This document shows, piece by piece, positions 9,008 to 17,400 of a DNA stretch of 63,814 nucleotides; position 1 is the stretch's first letter, and every line of letters starts with the position of its first letter. The notes below the pieces were generated by a model, which made no database searches, had not been told where the DNA came from, and worked only from the letters and a program-made list of their open reading frames with translations. Source of the stretch: Phycisphaerae bacterium (GTDB taxonomy: Bacteria > Planctomycetota > Phycisphaerae > UBA1845 > PWPN01); NCBI GenBank assembly GCA_030372985.1, contig JAUCQB010000229.1:1-63814 (forward strand). The letters run 5' to 3'. Made by a program: the position numbers and the translations under genes.

Positions 9008-9571
9008 TCACGCAAGCCGCCGCTTGGCCCAGCCAATCAGGCTGAAGCCTAACAGACCGAGCGAGGCGGCACCGGGAACTGGAACAATCGTAACCCCGGG
9101 GCCCTGATCGATTGGATCGGGGTCCTCACCCGATGAGCCGTTCGGGGGAACCTGAAGGTCGGCCAGATGTCCCACGGCATTGCCTGTCTGCCAGGAACCG
9201 GCAAGCCAGGTGTTAGCCCGGTTGATCACCTCGGTCGACCCGCCGGTGAGCACAGACAGATCACCCTCGAGCAGGGAATATGAGGAATCGCCCTCATACA
9301 GGATTTCCCAGACCGCCAGTTGAAAGGCCTGTTGGTCAATCGCATCCTGTTTGCCATCGGAGAGTTGGTTCTGGTATGCGCCATAGAACTGCTGCAGACG
9401 GCCGGCCCTGGTCGCACCCATCCGCTGCCCGACGAGGGCCACGTCGGCGGACGTTATGCTGCTCCCCCGAGAAGCCAGGGCACTCGTGTAGTAATCCGCC
9501 TGGGCAACAGCCGGACACAACCCGAGAATCACGGCTGCGACTGTGATCGTGATGGCTTTGATCGCAGTCAT
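9008..9571 (-). CDS. VPLPA-CTERM-like exosortase substrate
   Basis: A 187-residue secreted protein. The start at 9571 has a GGAAAGGAG site and opens into a signal peptide ending near CPAVAQA. The middle resembles small planctomycete proteins with QAFQLAVWEILYE and ANTWLAG segments. The C-terminus is a sorting tail made of VPVPGAA, a hydrophobic span (SLGLLGFSLIGW) and a basic AKRRLA end. That layout marks substrates cleaved by exosortases during export. The motif is closer to VPLPA-CTERM than to classic PEP-CTERM. The next substrate gene lies 73 bases upstream and they probably share a transcript. Confidence 0.8.
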   Translation of the reverse strand: MTAIKAITITVAAVILGLCPAVAQADYYTSALASRGSSITSADVALVGQRMGATRAGRLQQFYGAYQNQLSDGKQDAIDQQAFQLAVWEILYEGDSSYSLLEGDLSVLTGGSTEVINRANTWLAGSWQTGNAVGHLADLQVPPNGSSGEDPDPIDQGPGVTIVPVPGAASLGLLGFSLIGWAKRRLA

Positions 9572-9589
9572 GCAGCAACTCCTTTCCTT

Positions 9590-9624
9590 GGCTGCCCCCG
9601 GCCTTCCAGCGGCCGAGGACAGCC
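9590..9624 (-). terminator. Intercistronic hairpin between two sorting-tail genes
   Basis: Arms 9590-9603 and 9611-9624 pair at 12 of 14 positions with a 7-base loop. The hairpin begins 20 bases past the stop of the upstream minus gene and ends just before the ribosome site of the next. It could attenuate read-through or stabilise the upstream message. No U tract is seen. Confidence 0.4.
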
Positions 9625-9644
9625 CGACAATCAAACGGAGGAAC

Positions 9645-10379
9645 TCACCCCAATCGCCTCTTGATCCAGCCGATCATGCTGAAGCCGAGCAGACCGATCA
9701 ACGCCGCTCCGGGCAGAGGGACCGGGGTGATGGACTCGACCATCACGACCATGTCCTGGAAATCCTTGTCGGACTCGTCGAAGGCGACTTCTTCAAACGC
9801 GATGATGTACTCATCTTTTGTAAACCTGCCGGGGGTGTAACCGGGAATCTGGAGCGTGCTCGAGCCGTCGCCCTGGTAGACAAGGGCCTGAGCATTCCCC
9901 CCGGGATTGAGCACGTCCTGCGAATAGAACGTGGACCTGGGCACGCCCAGGTAGAAGCCGAACATCGAGCCGAAGTTGGAAGCCGCCACAGCACCGTTGA
10001 CCCTGATGTCGCCGTTGGCCATGAAGGCGATGATGGCTTGGGCCCCCTGCCCCTGAGCGCCGCTGAATACCTCGGCCAGGTTGGTGGGGTCGGCGACATC
10101 GTAGATTCCAAACGTGTTGGTGCCGGGATTGGCGGCCAGTTCGATGATCATCGTGGCAACCGACCCGCCGGACGCGTCACTGCCGAACACGGCAAAAGGC
10201 GTCTGGTCGGCGATCGCGTCGATCCCGCCCGATACGGTGATGCTGTTAAACACCTCTTGCAGATTGTCCTCGATTCCGTTGTCGCCCAGGGGGACGATCG
10301 GCCGAGTGTTGGAATAGGGGTCCGCGTAGGCGCTCGTCACTGCCATCAGCAGAACCCCGATGACTGCTATTGCTTTCAT
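9645..10379 (-). CDS. DUF4114-like VPLPA-CTERM exosortase substrate
   Basis: A 244-residue protein. A signal peptide ends near TSAYA. The segment IIAFEEVAFDESDKDFQDMV near the C-terminus resembles DUF4114, which often precedes sorting tails. The tail is VPLPGAA, then LIGLLGFSMIGW, then IKRRLG, nearly matching that of the gene at 9008, so both are likely processed by the same exosortase. The ATG at 10379 has an AGAGGAT site. The protein's function beyond being a surface or secreted protein is unknown. Confidence 0.82.
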   Translation of the reverse strand: MKAIAVIGVLLMAVTSAYADPYSNTRPIVPLGDNGIEDNLQEVFNSITVSGGIDAIADQTPFAVFGSDASGGSVATMIIELAANPGTNTFGIYDVADPTNLAEVFSGAQGQGAQAIIAFMANGDIRVNGAVAASNFGSMFGFYLGVPRSTFYSQDVLNPGGNAQALVYQGDGSSTLQIPGYTPGRFTKDEYIIAFEEVAFDESDKDFQDMVVMVESITPVPLPGAALIGLLGFSMIGWIKRRLG

Positions 10380-10562
10380 TTCACGTATCCTCTTTGATGT
10401 CTGCTTTGGCGTCGTTCACGTGTTGCCGGAAACGATGCCGTTCAAATCTGTCTTCGTCGCTGCACTGCTTGTCCGTCCCGCCCGCCTTGCAGTCGGCGGA
10501 GCTCCGGTCAGGAGACGCGGTCGAACAAGTCAGCAAAGAATAAACCTCGACCGGGCAGAGTT

Positions 10563-11189
10563 TCAGGGAACGCTCGGGGGCCCGCGAGGAGCGGTGACGG
10601 AAAGGAAGACCTGCTGTTGAAGGCGCGAGCGGGGCTCGCGCAGGTACTCGTGAAAAACCGGGGTGCTGTCCGGCACATCTGCAGCGGCCATCTCGGCCGT
10701 GAAGCAGATCGGCATGTCGGCCAGGTTGAAGTCGAACGCGACTGCGTGGGCGATACGCTCAGGGCAGGCGTCGTGGTACCAGGCCGGCAAATGACCCAGA
10801 TGTACGTTGCGGGCCTTGCGGGCCAGGTGCAGGGCTCCGGCACTGAGGACCGCCGAGAGGAACAAGCTCGAGCTGCCGGGCAACGCAGGCACCTGCCGGA
10901 TCTCTTCCTTTGTGCCGGCCGTGGCGACATTGTCGGACAAGGCCCCGCTGCTTGTGTGCTCGCCCGTTCTGTCGGAGCAGCTTTCAAGCCAGGACAGGTA
11001 GTGAGCCCTCTCCGCAGAAGCCTCGCGCCCGTCCGCTGTTTCGGCCTGGGCTGGTACGGGCAGGAACGCTGTCACGCCGCCCGTGATCGCGGAGGATGAA
11101 AGCCGGGGCGCGCGGGATGGATCCGCGTTGGCGGATCGCCCGACGACCGCTATCGCGAGGACCAGCAGGATGGAACGAACGACCTTCAA
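10563..11189 (-). CDS. Small exosortase-locus protein with internal PALPG sorting-like motif
   Basis: A 208-residue protein starting with TTG at 11189, preceded by a GAGGTGA site. A signal peptide ends around SANA. Near residue 100 is VPALPGS followed by a hydrophobic span (SSLFLSAVLSAGALHLA) and basic RKAR, which together look like a sorting tail. Unlike true tails it continues for about 85 residues (HLGHLPAWYHDACPERIAHA and beyond). The conserved-looking His/Trp/Tyr block suggests a function rather than random extension. It may be a membrane partner of the exosortase rather than a substrate. A sigma-70-like promoter lies about 80 bases upstream. Confidence 0.65.
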   Translation of the reverse strand: MKVVRSILLVLAIAVVGRSANADPSRAPRLSSSAITGGVTAFLPVPAQAETADGREASAERAHYLSWLESCSDRTGEHTSSGALSDNVATAGTKEEIRQVPALPGSSSLFLSAVLSAGALHLARKARNVHLGHLPAWYHDACPERIAHAVAFDFNLADMPICFTAEMAAADVPDSTPVFHEYLREPRSRLQQQVFLSVTAPRGPPSVP

Positions 11190-11622
11190 CCCTCACCTCA
11201 GGCTGAACTGACCGGAGTGGCCCGCGCGCGCTCTGCGCACAACAGAGGCTTAACAGGCACAACATATAGTTTACACGGCCCTGTCGGCGGCGTCAACGAA
11301 AACAAGGTGCATGTGAAGAAAAACACCATATGGTCATCCATAACAAAACCCCATGGCCGACGGTCGCCCGGATCAGGCGGCGGCCCCTGAATCGAGCCGG
11401 GTCCCGACGTAGACGCGTGTTAATCCTTCATCCCGGCTTGTTTGCGATTCGTGGGTCCTCGGGCGGGCTTGTCAGATCCAGAATCCGACGCCTGGGCGTC
11501 CGCCGGTTTTTGTGATAACGCAACTACTTGCCTGACGCGCAGCAGGTTCTTGGGGTGTTTTTCACTCACAAGGCGATCATCAGCGGCGATCGGACCCGGC
11601 CGGGCCTGCGGTACCGCGCTTC
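11190..11622. other. 433-bp intergenic region between exosortase and small PALPG gene
   Basis: No coding frame is supported. The part at 11260-11350 is clearly more AT-rich than its surroundings and contains the promoter candidate at 11268-11296. No terminator for the exosortase gene was seen. Confidence 0.5.
11268..11296 (-). promoter_or_regulatory. Sigma-70-like promoter for the gene at 11189
   Basis: On the minus strand a TTGACG -35 box (11291-11296) is separated by exactly 17 bases from a TAAACT -10 box (11268-11273). The predicted start lies near 11261, leaving a leader of about 70 bases. The AT-rich setting in GC-rich DNA supports it. Confidence 0.55.
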
Positions 11623-12639
11623 TCATGACCGGATGGGCCGGGCACCCTTGTCCTCGACAAACAACAGTGAAAGGATGCGCAGTTCGATGACCAGGAGCAT
11701 GAGAGCAAGCGGCATCATCGCAAACCCCGCGAAGTCGTGGAAGAATCTCTCGGCGAACCCGCTGCTGATGGTGATCAGCAGGAACACCGTCACGACCGCC
11801 CGCAACCAGTTGCACAAAATGGCAACCGGGATGCTGGAACAGAGCAGAATGAACTTCTGCCAGGGTGGCCTCCGGATGATGTAGGCCATACCGGCAGCCA
11901 CGGCCACGAAGGCAGTCAGCAGTCTCAGCCCGCTGCAGGCCTCGGCAACGCCGATCCGGAGATGGTCGTTCACCACCATCACCTGGCCTTCCTGCACGAC
12001 GGTGATGCCCAGGAGTTCGAGAGTCATCACCGTTCCGGTGGTGGCGAGCGACTGCAGCGGTCCGGAAACGAGATTGTGTACTTTGCCCGGCAGCGGGACC
12101 ATCAGCAACAGGAACAGCAGGACCCAGACCGTTTTCCGCAAGACCTCCCGACCGCCGATCAGCAGTACGAGCCCGGCAATCATCGCCACAAGGGAGTACC
12201 GCTCGGCAGACTCAAAAAGAACGACCATGCCGGCGGCGCGGGCCAGAAGAGCCGGGATGATGAGCGCCAGCCCCCACAGCGACGGTCGAACGGTGCATGG
12301 GGCCAGTTTCTTCCGATCGCCCCAGAGCAGGGCGATTGCCACGAGCGGAATCAGCCCGCCAACCGAGTAGTTGTCGTCTGTTCGCCACTCGCGAATGAGA
12401 GACCTGATCACCGGCCAATAAGACCAGATCATCGTCGCAAAGACCGCTGCGACGCCAAGCCATCGGGTGCCGAGCCGGATCCATGCTTTTGCCTCCGGCC
12501 GGCGCGCCGCGGGAGAGTCGGTATGGGTGCTGGTCATGTGTTTCCTGTTTCCCTGCGTTTTGCGGTGGCGGCCTGATCGGGATGGTGCCTGTGGCGCCCG
12601 AGTTGTCCGTTTCAGCGGTGAGATTGTTGTGTCTGACAT
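11623..12639 (-). CDS. Exosortase (transpeptidase-like cysteine protease)
   Basis: A 338-residue integral membrane protein with about eight hydrophobic segments after a polar N-terminus. The three conserved exosortase catalytic residues are visible: Cys235 in AEACSGLR, Arg280 in NWLRAV and His301 in FFHDFAG. Exosortases cleave PEP-type C-terminal sorting tails in the membrane. The nearby substrates carry VPLPGAA-like tails, so a VPLPA-type specificity (as in XrtD) is possible but not proven. The ATG at 12639 has a GGGGGAG site 8 bases away. The EpsI gene lies 59 bases upstream on the same strand. Confidence 0.92.
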   Translation of the reverse strand: MSDTTISPLKRTTRAPQAPSRSGRHRKTQGNRKHMTSTHTDSPAARRPEAKAWIRLGTRWLGVAAVFATMIWSYWPVIRSLIREWRTDDNYSVGGLIPLVAIALLWGDRKKLAPCTVRPSLWGLALIIPALLARAAGMVVLFESAERYSLVAMIAGLVLLIGGREVLRKTVWVLLFLLLMVPLPGKVHNLVSGPLQSLATTGTVMTLELLGITVVQEGQVMVVNDHLRIGVAEACSGLRLLTAFVAVAAGMAYIIRRPPWQKFILLCSSIPVAILCNWLRAVVTVFLLITISSGFAERFFHDFAGFAMMPLALMLLVIELRILSLLFVEDKGARPIRS

Positions 12640-12698
12640 AGTGATTGCTCCCCCTGAAGCAGCGTCGATGACGGAGGAGGGTTTCAGCTCTTGTGTGA

Positions 12699-13472
12699 TC
12701 AGGTGCCGCCGGAAGTCTCAACGGTGGTCGCGGCTTTGGCGGGTCCTGAGGCGGCTGCAGAGCCCGTGCCGGCGACGGCGTCGACAAGGATACGGTGAAT
12801 GAGCGGTGCCGACCGGACGGCCAGGTCACGAAGGTACTTCTCGGTCTCGTATTCCGTCCTGTCGGGGCAGGTCAACTGGACCTGTACGGAATAGCTGCCC
12901 GTGGTGTGTGCCCGCCATGCCTTAGACCGCAAAAGCGATACATCCGGACAATAGCGGCCGTCGACGATGTAGTAATTCAGCACCAGGATCTTGTCGGAGG
13001 TGAGGGCGCCCTTGTGGAACCGCAACAACCGGGCGAGAACCGGGGAACCACCGGTCGCTGTGAGTTCGATCGACCGGGTGTCGTCGAGCGTCCAGCCGGC
13101 GCCCGGGTAACAGACTTCCGGACGGTGGGGCGAAAGGTCTCGCAGACGCACGCCGTAGGCGACGAACAGAGAGACCGCCTGGTTTCCGCCTGTTCGCCGA
13201 TAAAGGCGGTTGAGCAGGTCATCAGTGTCCGTCTTCCGCACGATCCGCTCGTCCATCGGGGTATCCTCGCCCACCCACTCGCCGATGCGAACGGGAAGCC
13301 TCGCGAGTGTCCCCTTGGGAATCGGAACGCTCGTGGAAGGCCGCGAGTAGTGTGCCGCCAGGGCGCGGAATCCGGCGCCGCTGAGCAGCAGCAGAGCCAG
13401 CGCGAATCCCACCACCAGGCTGAAGGTCGAGCGTCGTTCCGAAAACGCGATGGGTGTTATGGGTCTGTCCAT
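12699..13472 (-). CDS. epsI: Exosortase-associated EpsI-family protein
   Basis: A 257-residue protein with one N-terminal membrane segment (about residues 18-38). The periplasmic part carries the EpsI/DUF3485 signature HRPEVCYPGAGW near residue 115, and LVLNYYIVDG further on. EpsI proteins accompany exosortases and are sometimes fused to them. Their exact role in tail processing or polysaccharide export is unsettled. Here the gene is separate and immediately upstream of the exosortase, in the same direction. No clear ribosome site precedes the ATG. Confidence 0.9.
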   Translation of the reverse strand: MDRPITPIAFSERRSTFSLVVGFALALLLLSGAGFRALAAHYSRPSTSVPIPKGTLARLPVRIGEWVGEDTPMDERIVRKTDTDDLLNRLYRRTGGNQAVSLFVAYGVRLRDLSPHRPEVCYPGAGWTLDDTRSIELTATGGSPVLARLLRFHKGALTSDKILVLNYYIVDGRYCPDVSLLRSKAWRAHTTGSYSVQVQLTCPDRTEYETEKYLRDLAVRSAPLIHRILVDAVAGTGSAAASGPAKAATTVETSGGT

Positions 13473-13783
13473 TGTTTCAGTACCAGGTGAGTGACCGATA
13501 ATCCTTGAGGTGGTAGAGGCCAGAGGATTCCTCGGATAGGGAGCCTCGGCGGATCTTCCCCCCGTTCGTCATTTTGCCCTGTTTTCCAGGCCTGCCTGGA
13601 TAGACATTTCGTATACTTCCTTGGGTATCGCCGGCCCATCCGACTTCCGCAGGCTCTTTGGGGGGGAACGCTATGCTGGCTCCGCCGTGCGGAGAATCGT
13701 TATGCCGGTGTGTCCCGAAGCATCCTTCCCGCGTGGAATCCGCAATTCTTGATCTGCTGTGCGCCGGCAGATTGATCACCGCG
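13473..13783. other. Divergent regulatory region between epsI and the beta-helix gene
   Basis: The stretch contains TATACT (13612-13617), a good -10 match for plus-strand transcription but without a matching -35. It also holds a short inverted repeat CCAGGC-CT-GCCTGG (13587-13600) that could be a binding site. Two earlier in-frame starts for the downstream gene lie here: TTG 13658, and ATG 13673 behind a G-rich GGGGGGA. Confidence 0.35.
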
Positions 13784-16700
13784 ATGCTCAAGTGGTGCCG
13801 CGGTTCAAAGGCGAAGTTTGTGGCTGTGTCACTGGCCGGATGTCTCGCGCTGGCCTGCTCACCCGACGCTGCACCTCCGCTGGTGGCTGGGGCCGGTGAT
13901 GTGCTGGGTTATCAACCCGATAACCCGAGACCCGTCGCCGCCGCAGGACAGGACCAGGTGGTTGAGGACGGTGCCGAAGTGCTCCTGGATGGCTCCGCAT
14001 CATCGGATCCTGACGGCGACTCGCTTGCCTTTTTCTGGACCCAGAGTGAAGGACCGGCTGTTGAGTTGCTTGACGCGTCGACCGCGTCAGCCCGTTTCGT
14101 CGCCCCCGAGGTGGACGGGGGCACTCAACTTGAGTTCACTCTCTCCGTCGACGACGGTGAGACTTCGGCGACCGACACGACCCGCATTACTGTGATCGAC
14201 GCCTCCGTACCCGACTCGGCAGATCCGCAGCTTGCGATCAGTGCTTCTGTGACGGAAGGCGCCGCGCCGTTGACCATCGACCTTGACGCTGTTACCGTCG
14301 ACGGCCAGCCCTTGCCGTACGGCACGGTTACCTGGGAGTATGGGGACGGCACGATGGATGAAGGTCAGCAGGTCAGTCACACCTATCTGACCGCCGGCAG
14401 CTATGTGATCACGATGTGCCTCGCGCTCGCCTCCGGAACCGCATGCACTCAAACCAACGTCACGGCCACCGCCGGCGGAGAGGTACTTCCTCCGGTCCCT
14501 GTGCCCGTCGTCCAGGACCAGGCCGCGTCCACTACCCAGGGCGTCGCCAAGACGCTCACGTTGTCCGGAAGTCATCCCGACGGTGTTGATCTCACCTTCT
14601 CCATCGTTTCGGGGCCTGCCCACGGGTCGCTCGCGGCGGTCAACAACACGCCGCTGAACGAGGCCATCGTTATCTACACGCCGAAGAGCGGCTTTCTAGG
14701 CACCGACTCTTTCGTGTTCAAGGCATCCGATGGGACAAATGAATCCGGCAACGCGACATACAGCATCTCGGTTGTCCCTGCCACGAGCGCGCCAACTGCC
14801 GATAATGCCGCCGCGATGACGAACGAGGATGCCGCAGAAGTGATTACGCTCACAGGCACCAGCCCCGGCGGAAAGAATCTCACGTTCTCCATTGTGGCCG
14901 GACCAGCACACGGTCTGCTCGGTCCGATCGACAACTCGCCTGTCGATTCGGCGTCGGTCACCTACACACCGGCGGTCAACTATTCAGGCGTCGATGCCTT
15001 CAGTTTCACCGCCAGCGACGGCGTTACCGAGAGCGCACTGGCCACGGCCATGATCACGGTGATACCGGTCAATGACGCTCCGAGCTTCACGGCGCCGGGT
15101 GACCGGGCGATGTCGGTGCATTCGACCCTGCAGGTGGATATGCTCTCGGTCACCGCGGGGCCGGCCAATGAGAACGCTCAGACCGTCAGTTTCTCGGCGA
15201 CGTCCAGCAATCAGGCGGTTATTCCGGACGCCGGCCTGTCCTTCAGCCGCTCGCGACTGACGATCGCCTCCGGCGCATCTGCGGGGCAAGTCACCGTCAC
15301 GGTGACGGCCACCGACAGCGGCGGCAGGGCCAACGAGGGTCGGGACAGCACCCAGCGCCAGTTTCGTGTGACGGTGATTTCCGGGCCGATGATCTCGGGT
15401 ACCGTGTCGCTCATTCCAACCGTCGGCGCCGATCCGAAGATCGGTCTGGTCGGGCTCAAGCTGGCCGGTGCTAACGGGCATCCTGACTACACGGCCACGA
15501 CCAACGTGGATGGTCATTTCGGTGTCCTGGTCAACGACGGGTGGACCGGCACGATCGAGGCTGCCGATCCCGTCAACTGCATCGTCATGCCCGAGAAGAC
15601 CCTGATCAGTTCTCCGCTGAACTCACCTCTTGCAGGCCAGAACATCCAATGTTGGCGGCGTCCCATCGGCGTTCCGATGCCCGGGTTCGGGGTCGAGGAA
15701 AGCCACTGGATGTACCGGGGGCAGCGGTACGACTTTGACGGCGACGGCGCGCTGGAGCCCGGCGAGGAATACCCGGACGCCGGCGACGGGCCGTACACCC
15801 ATTACGTGGACACCACTCACGCGGCCGCGACCGACACGGGCAACCCGTATGGCAGGCCGGCCGCTCCGCGGAAGACGATTCCCTATCCTCTGCCCCCCGG
15901 CAGCGTGGTCGAGGTTCACGGGGGCCCCTACGCCTACTACATTCATACCGACAACTTCAAGCTCGGCGGTGATCGCCTGCCGGTCATTGCCCGCGGAACC
16001 GCGCTCCAGCCGGTTTTCGTCCGGGGCCCGAGTACCGGCAGCAAGCCGGTGTTCGCCGGCACGACCAAGGTCATTCGGCCGGAAGGGAGCTACATCATTC
16101 TGGAGAACCTCGCCCTGCAGCGGCCCGTCAGCCTGTGGCCCAGAGGGGATCTGGGCGGGGCCACCCATCACATCGCCGTCCGCCGTTGCGAGGTGTCGGG
16201 CTTCAATGCCACGGGCATCGACCTCGGTTGGCCGCACGGCTATGACAACCATCCCGAGTACCGCGACCCCGCCCTGCTGACCGACGTGGTCGTGTTTAAC
16301 AACGTCATCAGGGATCTGGGTGACTGGACACAAACCGGCTCCAGTGAGGACTATGCCGGTGTGTTCCCTCACCTCAATACCCTGCGAGTCTGGATCGTCG
16401 ACAACACCATCTGCCACGTCGACGGGGACGGTATCCAGATCAACACCTGGGGCATCTATGACGATCCGACGATTCACAAGCCGCCGACCCGAATCTACAT
16501 CGGACGCAACCGGATCTACGAGTGCCAGGAGAACCTGCTGGACTTCAAGGTCTGCCAGGATGTGATCGTTTCTCAGAACGACCTCCACGGCATCCACAAT
16601 CACAGTACCAGTTCGGACGGCACGGCCATCGTCGTCCATGAGGACAGCGGAACGGCTTCGTTTCCCTATCCGCAAAGGCTCTGGTACATCGGCAACCGGG

Positions 16701-17359
16701 TCCACGACTGCGACATCGGCTTCCGGGTGCAGAGGTCGGATCAGGTCTACCTCATCGGGAACGCGATCTACGACATCATCTCGTCATATCCCCTGCTCAA
16801 CAGCGCCTACTCGAGCGGAGGGGCGATCCAGTGCTGGGACAACAACACCGTCCGTGTGGTGAACAACACCATCCACAACTGCAACCTGGGCATTCTCAGC
16901 GCGGGCTCGTCGGGCCAGCTTCAGTTGGTGAACAACGTGATCGCCGATTTGTCGGGCAGCTTCTCGAGTCAACTCGCCGCCCCGCCGTATCACATTCTCG
17001 TCGGCAACTCCGTGGTCGCGGATCGCTCCGAGATGGCCTACAACCTGGTTTATCAGGGCGGCGGTCCGATTCGCATCAAATGGCGAGGTGACTTTTCGAG
17101 CCTTTCCGGCTTTCAGCAGGGCACAGGGAAGGGCAAGGGCTGCATCAGCGGCGAGCCGTTGTTCATGAACTGCGCCGGGGGCGATTTCAACCTTCAGGCA
17201 GGCAGCCCGGCGGTCAACGCCGGCACTTCCGATCCGGCCTACCAGACGTTCAAGGGTCTTTATGGACTGGACGTCAGCGTGGACGGCGACGGCCGGCCGC
17301 GACCAAGCCCGCCGACTACCCGGCTCGATATGGGAGCCTTCGAACTCGACGGCGGCTGA
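13784..17359 (+). CDS. Large secreted Ig/cadherin-like and parallel beta-helix protein
   Basis: About 1191 residues from the ATG at 13784, chosen because it opens into a secretion signal with LAGC and ALAC, probably a lipoprotein signal. Starts at 13673 or 13658 are possible. Domains in order are PKD/Ig-like repeats (about 50-240), two near-identical cadherin-like repeats (about 246-432, each with VSGPAHG or VAGPAHG and TASDG), a further Ig-like part to about 535, a carboxypeptidase-regulatory-like fold (537-610), an acidic FDGDGALEPGEE calcium-like loop, and a right-handed beta-helix (about 705-1150). Beta-helix proteins commonly bind or cleave polysaccharides. It converges with the exopolysaccharide operon 41 bases away. 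No catalytic residues can be assigned. Confidence 0.85.
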   Translation: MLKWCRGSKAKFVAVSLAGCLALACSPDAAPPLVAGAGDVLGYQPDNPRPVAAAGQDQVVEDGAEVLLDGSASSDPDGDSLAFFWTQSEGPAVELLDASTASARFVAPEVDGGTQLEFTLSVDDGETSATDTTRITVIDASVPDSADPQLAISASVTEGAAPLTIDLDAVTVDGQPLPYGTVTWEYGDGTMDEGQQVSHTYLTAGSYVITMCLALASGTACTQTNVTATAGGEVLPPVPVPVVQDQAASTTQGVAKTLTLSGSHPDGVDLTFSIVSGPAHGSLAAVNNTPLNEAIVIYTPKSGFLGTDSFVFKASDGTNESGNATYSISVVPATSAPTADNAAAMTNEDAAEVITLTGTSPGGKNLTFSIVAGPAHGLLGPIDNSPVDSASVTYTPAVNYSGVDAFSFTASDGVTESALATAMITVIPVNDAPSFTAPGDRAMSVHSTLQVDMLSVTAGPANENAQTVSFSATSSNQAVIPDAGLSFSRSRLTIASGASAGQVTVTVTATDSGGRANEGRDSTQRQFRVTVISGPMISGTVSLIPTVGADPKIGLVGLKLAGANGHPDYTATTNVDGHFGVLVNDGWTGTIEAADPVNCIVMPEKTLISSPLNSPLAGQNIQCWRRPIGVPMPGFGVEESHWMYRGQRYDFDGDGALEPGEEYPDAGDGPYTHYVDTTHAAATDTGNPYGRPAAPRKTIPYPLPPGSVVEVHGGPYAYYIHTDNFKLGGDRLPVIARGTALQPVFVRGPSTGSKPVFAGTTKVIRPEGSYIILENLALQRPVSLWPRGDLGGATHHIAVRRCEVSGFNATGIDLGWPHGYDNHPEYRDPALLTDVVVFNNVIRDLGDWTQTGSSEDYAGVFPHLNTLRVWIVDNTICHVDGDGIQINTWGIYDDPTIHKPPTRIYIGRNRIYECQENLLDFKVCQDVIVSQNDLHGIHNHSTSSDGTAIVVHEDSGTASFPYPQRLWYIGNRVHDCDIGFRVQRSDQVYLIGNAIYDIISSYPLLNSAYSSGGAIQCWDNNTVRVVNNTIHNCNLGILSAGSSGQLQLVNNVIADLSGSFSSQLAAPPYHILVGNSVVADRSEMAYNLVYQGGGPIRIKWRGDFSSLSGFQQGTGKGKGCISGEPLFMNCAGGDFNLQAGSPAVNAGTSDPAYQTFKGLYGLDVSVDGDGRPRPSPPTTRLDMGAFELDGG

Positions 17360-17400
17360 CCAGCGGTCCCGTCGAGACGGCGCGAGAGCATGGGCGGCGT

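Noticed and set aside
13477..13791. Minus-strand frame of 104 codons between epsI and the beta-helix gene
   Set aside because: Low-complexity composition and overlap with the neighbouring promoter region; no conserved motif.
15623..16705. Long antisense open frames across the window (e.g. 15623-16705, 18135-19403, 35558-36784, 44507-45625, 50836-52071, 53744-55354, 55597-56829)
   Set aside because: They lie fully opposite well-supported genes, lack signals or family motifs, and are expected in high-GC DNA.
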